Of a stretch of DNA of 64,000 nucleotides, positions 51,201 to 58,300 are shown in pieces. The notes below the pieces were generated by a model. That model had not been told where the DNA came from. It was given only the letters and a program-made list of their open reading frames with translations, and ran no database searches. The position numbers and the translations under genes are program-made. Within the stretch, counting starts at the first letter, position 1; every line of letters begins with the position of its first letter. The DNA lies in NCBI GenBank assembly GCA_029207755.1, contig JARCOQ010000002.1, positions 46,207,744-46,271,743 of the forward strand. Reading direction: 5' to 3'. The DNA comes from Chamaea fasciata. Taxonomy: Eukaryota > Chordata > Aves > Passeriformes > Sylviidae.

Positions 51201-52308
51201 CCCATTCTGGACTGGTGACTGGCTCTACATATGCAGCTACTCATCCTCCTCCTTCTGGTGGGCTTGTTGTCACTGCTCCTCCTCCTCCTGGCCCACCTCC
51301 TCCCCCTCCAGGCCCTCCTGCTGCGGGTGCATCCCTCTCTTCCTCCCCCATGCATGCTCCTCCAGCATCGGAGGCAAAGCAGGCACCGATGAGCGATGCA
51401 CGGAGCGATCTTCTGGCTGCCATCAGGATGGGTAAGTGCACACTGAGTTGTAGGTATTCGTTTTTTCCAGTGAGAGCACAGTGTTTTCCACTGAAATGAG
51501 TTTATGGCTGCTTTTCCCAGTTGGGAGATTTCATTAAGCACGGGTACCACACACCTGTTCTGACATTAGTCAACCAGAGGTTGGATCTTTTTCTAACACC
51601 TGAAGATGCACAGCTTTGTCAAGCATGTTCTAGAGTTTGTGTGGACATAATCTAAAGAACACAGCACTTGTGTTCATTATGTAAAGTGCCAGTAGATGTG
51701 CATGGATTTTTGCTTCTTTTCAGAAGAACTGAATTACCCAACACCAGGCTTCAGCCCACTGATTTTTTTGACCAGTGACTTACAGCTCTTCCTGACCTTG
51801 CTTACAATATGGAGCTGTAGGTCTAATACTATTTCCCAATGCAGCTTTGAAAACTTTCATCTTCAGATGAAAATGGCCTGTACAGTCTTGAATATTTAGC
51901 TTCAACACTTGTTGACAGTTTTAGAAGTCCAAAAGGATTCAGTCTCTGAGAATTATTTCCCATCTGCCTTTTTTGTCTTTCGCTCTTCCTTGCTCAAGGA
52001 GGCTCTCTTATCTCAATGCATGCTTTCTGTTTTCCCCCTCCTTCTTCCTGAGTATTTTGTTAGGATACAACAAACTGACCAATAACAGGGTCAAACACGA
52101 ACTCTCTTGCCTGGACAGCTTTGTCTGAGAGTAACTAACTGTGTGTGCAGGAATTCAGCTGAAGAAGGTGCAGGAGCAGCGTGAGCAGGAGGCGAAGCGT
52201 GAGCCGGTGGGCAATGACGTGGCCACCATCCTGTCGAGGCGCATTGCCGTGGAGTACAGCGACTCTGACGACGACTCTGAGTTCGACGAGAACGACTGGT
52301 CAGATTGA
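31441..52308 (+). CDS. WASF3: WASF3 / WAVE3, Wiskott-Aldrich syndrome protein family member 3 (whole spliced CDS)
   Basis: The spliced product is 497 residues (human WASF3 is about 502). WAVE proteins sit in the WAVE regulatory complex with CYFIP, NAP1, ABI and HSPC300, and activate Arp2/3 downstream of Rac to build branched actin in lamellipodia. Visible domains in order: N-terminal SCAR homology domain (about 1-175), basic region (about 170-210), Tyr/Ser-rich linker (about 215-295), proline-rich region with long Pro runs (about 302-410), WH2 actin-binding motif (about 433-452), and central plus acidic Arp2/3-binding tail (about 455-497) ending in the conserved acidic-Trp motif with Trp495. 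The N-terminal sequence and the VCA tail match WASF3 rather than WASF1 or WASF2, whose tails and linkers differ. All junctions keep frame. Coordinates span introns; the exon join is given in the summary and exon entries. Gene-level confidence is very high. Confidence 0.97.
31765..31880. repeat. A/C-rich low-complexity tract
   Basis: Alternating C-rich and A-rich runs (acccc, aaaaaac, accaccaag) in the WASF3 intron about 190 bases after the start-codon exon. Confidence 0.8.
35270..35475 (+). mobile_element. CR1 LINE 3' end fragment, plus orientation
   Basis: Decayed CR1 terminal region with gaacactggcatgggtagcc, gtggagccttcatccttgca, and an end resembling gaacttcagctgttctgtgg. It lies inside the first coding intron of WASF3. 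Confidence 0.65.
36480..37060 (+). mobile_element. CR1 LINE fragment with ORF2 C-terminal remnant, plus orientation
   Basis: The translated segment at about 36548-36800 reads like the CR1 ORF2 C-terminus ([20 protein letters not shown], then [20 protein letters not shown]). It is followed by ggttggacatgaggaggaat, gggctgcccaggagattgtg, ggttggactcagtgatctca and ggtcttttccaacctaattg. Frameshifts and missing conserved residues show that it is dead. It sits in the first coding intron of WASF3, in the sense direction. Confidence 0.88.
37737..37871 (+). CDS. WASF3: WASF3 coding exon 2 (residues 45-89)
   Basis: The acceptor is TTCTTACACAG and the donor is GTAGGT at 37872. The 135-nt exon enters and leaves in phase 1. 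It encodes the amphipathic helical part of the SCAR homology domain ([19 protein letters not shown] at its start, then [20 protein letters not shown]), the segment that in WAVE proteins forms the helical bundle with ABI and HSPC300. Preceding intron is 6,163 bp and carries two CR1 fragments. Confidence 0.96.
38885..39022 (+). mobile_element. Short CR1 LINE 3' end fragment, plus orientation
   Basis: Shows ttgcccagagaagctgtgga, catggtagggggattggaat and aaggtcccctccaaacc, the last part of the CR1 3' end. It lies in the second coding intron of WASF3. Confidence 0.75.
39215..39253. repeat. Poly(T) run of 39 bases
   Basis: Uninterrupted T run in the second coding intron of WASF3. The exact length may be affected by assembly or polymerase slippage. 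Confidence 0.95.
41231..41384 (+). CDS. WASF3: WASF3 coding exon 3 (residues 90-140)
   Basis: The acceptor is TTTCTAACAG and the donor is GTAAAG. The 154-nt exon completes Val90 with its first two bases and ends two bases into Arg141. It carries the end of the helical bundle ([20 protein letters not shown]) and the conserved loop with the KPPPLNIL motif that leads to the WAVE segment packing on CYFIP. Confidence 0.96.
41385..41803 (+). other. WASF3: WASF3 intron (419 bp)
   Basis: GTAAAG...CCAG. No repeats or other features are seen. Confidence 0.93.
41804..41921 (+). CDS. WASF3: WASF3 coding exon 4 (residues 141-180)
   Basis: The acceptor is TTTTTCCAG and the donor is GTAAAA. The 118-nt exon ends exactly on a codon boundary (phase 0). 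It encodes [20 protein letters not shown] and the start of the Lys/Arg-rich basic region. Tyr151, reported as an Abl target in human WAVE3, is present at the same residue number. The preceding intron is only 419 bp, the shortest in the gene here. The next intron is 4,511 bp. Confidence 0.96.
41922..46432 (+). other. WASF3: WASF3 intron upstream of the alternative exon pair (4,511 bp)
   Basis: GTAAAA...TTAG. I recognise no transposable element in 4.5 kb of AT-rich sequence. The part at 43920-44320 is locally richer in G and C and has several bHLH-type CANNTG sites, but its function is unknown. Confidence 0.92.
46433..46608 (+). CDS. WASF3: WASF3 alternative exon A, WAVE1-like (residues 181-238)
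   Basis: The acceptor is GGACATTAG; entry is phase 0 and exit phase 2 after 176 nt. The donor is GTCTGT, weak at +3. The exon encodes a basic stretch containing [11 protein letters not shown], then a Tyr/Ser-rich tail ending SLSPDT. The sequence matches the major human WASF3 isoform of about 502 residues. The RRQEW core resembles the WAVE1 basic region more than WAVE2. It is homologous to the exon at 48379-48545 and cannot be combined with it in frame. Confidence 0.94.
46609..48378 (+). other. WASF3: WASF3 intron between alternative exons A and B (1,770 bp)
   Basis: GTCTGT...TTAG. No repeats are recognised. It is too long for simple steric blocking between the two exons. Confidence 0.88.
48379..48545 (+). 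CDS. WASF3: WASF3 alternative exon B, WAVE2-like, mutually exclusive with exon A
   Basis: The acceptor is ATTGTACTTTAG and the donor is GTTTGT (weak at +3 and +4). Length is 167 nt, with entry phase 0 and exit phase 2, exactly as in exon A. It encodes [20 protein letters not shown], then [20 protein letters not shown] and an acidic-basic tail. The core [11 protein letters not shown] aligns with [11 protein letters not shown] of exon A. It strongly recalls the WAVE2 basic region. Use of this exon gives 494 residues, three fewer than exon A, matching my recollection that human WASF3 has a second isoform about three residues shorter. That isoform link is from memory. Confidence 0.88.
48546..49214 (+). 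other. WASF3: WASF3 intron after alternative exon B (669 bp)
   Basis: GTTTGT...TTAG. Nothing else is recognised. Confidence 0.88.
49215..49478 (+). CDS. WASF3: WASF3 coding exon 6 (residues 239-326)
   Basis: The acceptor is TTAATTTTAG and the donor is GTAAAT. The 264-nt exon begins with the last base of the codon shared with either alternative exon (Arg239 after exon A, Gly after exon B), then [20 protein letters not shown]. It leaves in phase 2. Tyr248, reported as phosphorylated by Abl in human WAVE3, is conserved. The 3' part opens the proline-rich region. The stretch from about 258 to 285 and the part after 308 look less like human WASF3 than the rest, as expected for a disordered linker. 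Confidence 0.96.
49479..51075 (+). other. WASF3: WASF3 intron (1,597 bp)
   Basis: GTAAAT...ATAG. Contains the tentative CR1 fragment at 50213. Otherwise nothing is recognised. Confidence 0.92.
50213..50300 (-). mobile_element. Possible CR1 fragment, minus orientation
   Basis: The segment gatgcatcctaggatagcat and nearby gatgactcagttagg resembles the CR1 block also seen at 540-600 of this window. Similarity is short and the call is tentative. Confidence 0.35.
51076..51431 (+). CDS. WASF3: WASF3 coding exon 7, proline-rich region and start of WH2 (residues 327-445)
   Basis: The acceptor is TTTTATATAG and the donor is GTAAGT. The 356-nt exon encodes [12 protein letters not shown] (Tyr337 conserved), long runs of proline built from CCT/CCA/CCC codons, and the start of the WH2 motif, [13 protein letters not shown] at 433-445. 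Proline runs bind profilin and SH3 domains in this family. The segment before WH2 ([11 protein letters not shown]) is about five residues shorter than in human, accounting for 497 versus 502. The Gly446 codon is split across the junction. Confidence 0.96.
51432..52150 (+). other. WASF3: WASF3 last intron (719 bp)
   Basis: GTAAGT...GCAG. Nothing else is recognised. Confidence 0.94.
52151..52308 (+). CDS. WASF3: WASF3 last coding exon, central and acidic Arp2/3-binding tail (residues 446-497)
   Basis: The acceptor is TGTGTGTGCAG. The exon completes WH2 (IQLKKV), then the central helix ([20 protein letters not shown]) and acidic tail ([19 protein letters not shown]), stopping at TGA 52306-52308. 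Trp495 is the conserved Arp2/3-contacting residue. Tyr481 corresponds to human Tyr486, another reported Abl site. The 158 coding bases hold 14 CpG dinucleotides, far richer than the surrounding DNA. Confidence 0.97.
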
Positions 52309-52517
52309 CCGCGGCCCAGGCCCGCTGGCAGCTGCATTAAATACTTGGCTTCAGTGATTGCTTTGTTAGCGAGATGTAAAGCAGGACGTTGACATGTATT
52401 AAGGCTAGTGAGGGAAGTGCTAAAATTGAATTGGTATTATTCAGAATGCTGTAGCTTAGCAACTCTGGTAAAAATGATGTGATTATGCTTATGCAGATCA
52501 GAAACTTGTCTTACTTT

Positions 52518-52524
52518 CAGTATT
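52518..52524 (+). promoter_or_regulatory. miR-200b/c/429 seed match (7-mer) in WASF3 3' UTR
   Basis: CAGTATT is the complement of the miR-200b/c/429 seed (positions 2-8), here followed by T instead of A. It lies about 210 bases after the stop codon. WAVE3 is a reported miR-200 target in mammals; function in this species is inferred. Confidence 0.4.
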
Positions 52525-53278
52525 TACTGCATAATACTTAAGTGCCACTAAATGTAGCAACTCTTGTGCTGCGTGCAAAATATGCTGCAGTTGTTGCACT
52601 GTTACAGAACCAGCATTTTGTTTTACTTTCCTGTTCTTGAAGGGATAAAATATATTTTTTTGACGTTACATCTTATTCTTTAATTATGTAAGCGACTTAG
52701 ATACTTGTGAATTGGTCTGCTTGTTGGTCTTCGAGGGCAGCTAACTATGGCTGAGTGAAGTGTTGAGTTACATAAATGTAACTTTTAGCTTTTTTTATTA
52801 GGTACTAATTATGCCCACCTTAGTCTATTTTTAACCACTTCTGGGCTTAAGTTTTTATGCATACAGAGTTGATTTTATACTATCTTCCTTTTTATCTTAA
52901 AAATGTAGCAGATGATGAAATACATACTTTGAAGAATGAACCCACATTATCCAAAAAGAACATTTGGTGAGCAGACAGGATATGTCTGTAACAGTACCAG
53001 CTCTAAGTTGCTGGCTGCTTGTTGAGAAGAGTGTTGGGAGTCTATGCTGGGTAGCAGATGCGTGTCCATGTTATAGATGAAAATGAAAACACCTGTAGAG
53101 CTTTTCAGTCTTAAGATGAGATCAACTGGATGCAGGATAGACCTGGTGGAAACCCTGTGGCTATTGGCAGTGCAGAAATGCTACTGCTGTTACTAAAGAT
53201 TGGAACAGTTTGGATCTAGCAATCAGATACATTTCACAAGTATTAAACTTGGTCTTTATGCCTGTAGGTATAAATGTG

Positions 53279-53286
53279 TGTAAATA
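53279..53286 (+). promoter_or_regulatory. Pumilio-type element TGTAAATA in WASF3 3' UTR
   Basis: Matches the UGUAHAUA consensus of Pumilio proteins. A single 8-base match in about 2.4 kb can occur by chance. Confidence 0.25.
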
Positions 53287-53434
53287 AGTTCTGTTGTTGT
53301 TGATTTGTACATGTGTAGTCATGTAGCACATTGACTCTGAACTCTCATTTTGAATGTATTTCTTTCCCAGTACATCCCATGGATAAAACATGGGCAGTTA
53401 AAGCAGTTTTGATGGCTGTTGACGTACTATGCCG

Positions 53435-53437
53435 TGT

Positions 53438-53470
<33 letters not shown>

Positions 53471-53480
53471 CACACACACT
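53435..53480. repeat. TA / TACA / CA compound microsatellite
   Basis: GTATATATATA run, then TACATA units, then ACACACAC, inside the WASF3 3' UTR. Confidence 0.95.
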
Positions 53481-53575
53481 CATTTTCTTGGTCCTTTCCT
53501 AGGCGTAGTTGCAGCCATAAAGTCTGCTTTGAGGTCTCTGTTTTCCTTGTTTTCCTTTTTTTAAAATCAGCAGTA

Positions 53576-53583
53576 CAGTATTA
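53576..53583 (+). promoter_or_regulatory. miR-200b/c/429 seed match (8-mer) in WASF3 3' UTR
   Basis: CAGTATTA is a full 8-mer site for the miR-200b/c/429 seed, in an AT-rich context favourable for access. It is the strongest of the three miR-200-family matches seen. Confidence 0.5.
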
Positions 53584-54346
53584 AAATGGTTTGTTTTATT
53601 TTGTTTTTCTTTGCTGGACCAAGAGTCAGGCTGCTGCTTTGCCTAATGAGGCTTCTAAATTTTATTCATAGCAGGGGAAGAGTTCTTTCTTTACCAGATT
53701 ACAGTTTTAATCTTTGTAACAGAAGTCTGTGTAATTCCAACTCTAGCATTTGATAAACCTCCTTTGTTCTGTGAGCCCGCCCCCCATCTGTTCTTAAAAG
53801 AAGTATGTAAAATAAGAAGAGAAATGAAAGGTGATTATCTAACCTGTGTTTACACCATTAACAGTTTTAGTCCTGAGAATGTAACAGTCTAACACGATGT
53901 TTGCATGCAAACTGTTGGCTACTGCATTGCTCTTTAATCTGCATATGATTATTCAATCCGTGCTGGCTGCCTTTATGGTAGAGGGATAACATGCTGCCTC
54001 AGGGCTGGTGTTAAAATTTATCACACAAGGTATGACCAATCTCTGCATAGTGGTGAGCAACCACAGCTCTTGGTAACCAGGGGCAGCTGAAGGTACTTGC
54101 TGATCTCTGTCCCAGTTGGAGCTGGTTTTGTCTTTGGCTTAAAAAGCAGAGCTGAAGCATGCTTTATTTTGTGTCCTGGAGTCTGAGGTCTGTGTGTCCA
54201 CCAGGGAGGACAGAATTTAGGCTGTAGTATGATGGTGGCTTTCATCACCATGTGGGAGATGGCTTGTCCTTGGCATCATGGTGTGTTTGCACAGTGGCCT
54301 CCAAAATGATTCTTCAGAGAAGGAGCTGAAGGTGCAACTGGGACCT

Positions 54347-54354
54347 CAGTGTTA
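54347..54354 (+). promoter_or_regulatory. miR-200a/141 seed match (8-mer) in WASF3 3' UTR
   Basis: CAGTGTTA is an 8-mer complement of the miR-200a/141 seed, about 400 bases before the proximal poly(A) signal. Confidence 0.4.
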
Positions 54355-54744
54355 CTTCACTGCATAGGTGGTGAGAGCACTCTCGATGTTCTTTTGATAC
54401 ATGCTGAAATGAAATGTTTCAGCAGAAATATCTTTCCAGTCTACTAAAATTTGATATGACAGAAGATATATTTTATGAGCACAGAAGTTGGGTGTGTCTG
54501 AAATTTTGTAATTTGTGCTTATTTTAAATAATAAGCATTAAACAAGCAATCAGTTGTCACCAGTGAAGATAGTGTAAATTTTTCAGTCATAGTAGCCAAC
54601 CTGTTTTACTGAACCTGCAATGTTGTCATTTTCCTTTTGTTATTTTATGGAGGAAATGTGAATTGAATTTAGTGATGTAAACACTATTCTAGGCTGTTTT
54701 TATTGGTTTTATCATACTTCGGGTTGTGCATAATAACAAATATG

Positions 54745-54750
54745 AATAAA
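54745..54750 (+). terminator. Candidate proximal poly(A) signal of WASF3
   Basis: AATAAA about 2.44 kb after the stop codon. It is followed within 30 bases by a T/GT-rich stretch (gagcctgtgtttctttcct) typical of a CstF-binding downstream element. It is the first canonical hexamer I find after the TGA. Confidence 0.6.
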
Positions 54751-55374
54751 ATCTCACTTTTGAGCCTGTGTTTCTTTCCTTAGATTAGTAAGATTTTGCT
54801 GTTCATCTTTATTTTAACTTACCAATAACACAAGTGAAAATGTAAGGCTTCCAAGTGCTAGCTCTGATCCAAAGGCATGATGTTCTTGGGATGAAGGATG
54901 GAGTCTACAAAAACCAGATTTCCTTGAAGTACTGCTGCTCCTGCTAACATCCCTACTCGCTTCTTTTGCAGCCTTTATTGAAGCTCCAAGTTCGTGGCTG
55001 GTCTAAGCAGGTATCAATTTCCCTACAGGTAACTTTAGGGATTTTTTTTCCAGTGAAATGCATTAAATGCCAGCTTTGCTTCCAGAAAGAACAAGGCAGA
55101 AAATACAAGTTACATGAGCAGGTCTTCATGCCCACTTTTTTAATAGTAAGTTGTCTTTGTAGATTAGTGACACCCAGCACAATACTGTGAAGTACAAACC
55201 CATGTAGGCCCAGTAGAAAAATACTTTAATCTTTTAATTATAATCAGATTAAAACCAGGAAAAGCTTTTCATTCTACTGGGAAGAACTTATATAAACCAA
55301 TTGTGTAATATAGCTGCTTAATTGTAAATTAAACAATTTGTTTATGCATCTTAGACTCAGTTATTCCTTGGGAA

Positions 55375-55384
55375 AATAAATAAA
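55375..55384 (+). terminator. Candidate distal poly(A) signal of WASF3 (two overlapping AATAAA)
   Basis: Two AATAAA hexamers overlap (55375-55380 and 55379-55384), followed by a T-rich stretch with TTCTGTTC. Use would extend the 3' UTR to about 3.1 kb. Whether it belongs to WASF3 cannot be shown from sequence alone. Confidence 0.4.
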
Positions 55385-55399
55385 TCTTTATTCTGTTCA

Positions 55400-58300
55400 A
55401 CTGAAAACCCCAGTCCCTCTGGCACTCAGTTCTTGTCTCAAATTTCCCACTTTTTGATTTGAACTCTTAATTCAAATAATTTAGAGCACAATTCTTAGAC
55501 ACCATTTCTACATAGAAACTGAATATGCAAGCTTGCAATTTTTTGGTTCAAAGGTTCTCTTAGTAAAGCATTTATAACTGCTTGTTGTAGCTCGGTTGGA
55601 ATTAGGACTAATGGTCACTCAGCATGCTGCTTCTACAGCTTTTGTGGTTGTCCTCTGAATTTTGAAGAATTTTCATGGAACTAAACTGAACTGGATTTTT
55701 GGATATTTGAGGTTTCTCTTTACCAAGATAAATGGAGAAGAAAAACACCTTTATTGTAAGAGGGGGGATACATGGTGTTGAGAACAAGCTCTAAATTGAG
55801 CTCGTTTGTAGTATGCAGATGCAGTTGGGAGGAAGGGAAGTGTCTCCTTGGGAAATTCGTTCTTGATGTGTATTTCAGCTATGTTCTCTCTCCTGTACTG
55901 GGCACTGTTTTAATAATGAAGAGATGTTCTTTTCCCCTTGAAACAACATACCTAAGGGTATAGCAAAGATGTAATTTCTAAAAATGTTTGAAATCTCACT
56001 GTAAACTGAACTGAGTGTAAACCTGATAATAATGAAGACTTCATTAGAATCTTATGGCTGGCAGCTGAGGCTGTACAAATTAAATTTTGAGCTGAGATTT
56101 TAGTTCCTAGCCAAGAAGTAAAATAAGTATTAGAACAGCTTATCCAGAGATAGTTTTTTTTACACTGAATTTTCTTAAAGGTGATATTACACATTTTTTC
56201 CTTCTGAAAAAACCAAACAGAAATTCAGTCTGCTGAATTCTGCTTTGGGAAAAAGTGCTTGCCCTGTGAGGGTGTGGATTTTTACTTCTGAGTCTGAAGC
56301 ATTCGTGGTAATAGTGAGTCCATACATACATGAACTCAAGTCCAAGGATTTTTAGCATATTGAGGCAGATCTTCATTCAGGTATTAAAACAGTGAGGGTG
56401 ATATATAGGGAATAAAGATAAATTATGACACCTGCTGGAATCCCTCAGGCCCTGGTGTCTGCTGCAGAATGGTCATGAGAGACTTGAGTTTATCACTGAA
56501 CACCCTTCCCAGTTTCCTTGGACTTTAAAAGGAAGTGTGGCTACTCCAGAAGGACTGCAGGCTCCCAATCGACGATCTTTCATTAAAAATAAGAGAACAA
56601 GAACACTGAGAAAAAAATAAGTCCTTTAGGTACAAATAGGGAAAAGGAATTTCCTATCCTGCTTTCTTTACTAACAGGCAAAGAATCTCTTCATGTGATG
56701 TCAAGTCTCTAGGTTTCTCTGGAGAAATGTGTTCTCATCTGTGGGTGACACAAATGTGCACACCTACAAGTGGAAAGCACTTCCAGGTTTGTGCTGGCCT
56801 GGGCTTTTCAGCTACATAAGAAGACAAGTTGCCCCTAAGATTCTTAGCTAAATATAGTAGTCTCTTGGAGATTACTCTTACTGCTGCAGATAAATAGAGG
56901 ACTTCTTATCTGATTAGCCAGAGCAGGGTGGAGTTCTGTGCTTTTCTCTTGTCAGGAGGTTATGTGCAGAGTGATTTGGAGATTAGAGCTGAGGGCAACT
57001 GTTCGGAGATATCTCTGCAGCTTGTCTTAAAGGTGTTCTCTTTCTGAGTCACTCGGCATTTTCCGTCGCTCTGTGCTGTCGTGCCACGTGAAAACTGCTT
57101 TGTTCAGCAGTCACTCCTTGCCAGTCAAGTGTAGTGTAGAGGAGGGAAGAGAGGCCTGGCAATCTGCCTGGGTTACCGTAATGCCAGTTAATACTGGACA
57201 GCCTGTCCTCTCTGTCTGGGGCGGCAACTCTAAACAGAAGCCCTCCCAACTACACTGAAGGAGATGGCAGAACGCATCTCTTTCCTCTGTTCCTGGAAAT
57301 CAGGTGCTCTCTTAGTATTTGCCAGTGCTGATGAATTTTTTAGTCAAGTTTTCCTGAGTCATCCTGCTGTTAATGTTTGATTTCACTAGTGAGTTTAGCT
57401 TTATAGTCCCTTACCAGTCACCTTCTGTACTTCCTGAATGGCCCATGCCCACTGCCTTTCACCCTTCACAAACTGGATGCCATCACCAGCCATGGTGGCA
57501 GTGCCCTTGCTCTCCTGAACTCCACTCCTGCTGTCACCTGCAGCCTGTCCCTCTGCCTCCTCCTCTCATGAGTCTCATCGTTCTGGTTTTCAGTGGATGG
57601 TTTGCACGTTACCAGCCTGGGATATTTCCCTTCCCTGTTCCAGTAGGACCTGTGGTTTGGTAGGATAACCGTGGTGTCTCCCTTGGGTAGATCCTTGTTC
57701 TGTGAGTGTGCTGGTACCAGTGGGTGTTAAAAGGGGTGCTGCTTCAGGGCACAGGGCTTTTCCTCTCCGTGGAGGAGGATGATGGTAGTAGGATTGTTTA
57801 TCATAGAGTCACGCTTCATCACTAAGCTAAGCCTTTCTAAAGTTGCTGCTTATCCCAACCGTGTGAGGCCTCACCTTAGCCTCACTTGAGATACTCTTTC
57901 ACATTTGTTTGTGTTTTCTCTAGTCTGGTTTTGGGGTGTTTTCAGCTATACCTGCAGTGGTTTGTTTTTCTGTTTTGTTTGTGTTTCCTTCCAAATTTAG
58001 TATGCTTGTAAAACTCTTGCTAGGTTGCCTTCACACAGCTGGATACACTGCTTATGGTTGCCATTGTGTTGTAATCATTATTTGTGTCTTTGAGGAAGAA
58101 GGATTTTTGTTTGCTTCGTATGCTCAGAATGACAATCAAAGTAACGCTTTCAAGGATGGCCGTTAAAGTTTCCCCATAAATTTATTTCTAGATAATTTGT
58201 ATTTATGTCTCATTTTGCTGTAAAAAAGGTTTAGAAGTTTTGCTTACAGCAGATGGTAAAGTTTTTGTGTTGCAGTGAAGAACTTTTGTATAGGTTCATC

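Larger units (their letters stand above)
52309..54770 (+). other. WASF3: WASF3 3' untranslated region (shorter form)
   Basis: This AT-rich non-coding stretch follows the TGA and runs to a consensus AATAAA at 54745-54750 with a GT/T-rich downstream element. No splice acceptor or ORF of note is seen. It contains a TA/CA microsatellite at 53435-53480, a Pumilio-type TGTAAATA at 53279-53286, and three miR-200-family seed matches. The exact cleavage site is inferred. Confidence 0.7.

Noticed and set aside
51152..51550. Minus-strand ORFs of 132 and 66 codons rich in Gly and Arg
   Set aside because: They are shadows of the proline-coding repeats in WASF3 coding exon 7 on the plus strand.
52155..52337. 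Minus-strand 60-codon ORF, Ser-rich
   Set aside because: Antisense shadow of the WASF3 VCA exon.
52309..54770. A miR-31 seed match (TCTTGCC) in the WASF3 3' UTR
   Set aside because: I found this word only in the last intron near 52106, not in the 3' UTR.
57373..57663. 96-codon ORF in a GC-richer patch downstream of WASF3
   Set aside because: Pro/Ser-rich without domain, promoter or splice context. The neighbouring gene expected from mammalian synteny (GPR12) has a seven-helix pattern not seen here.
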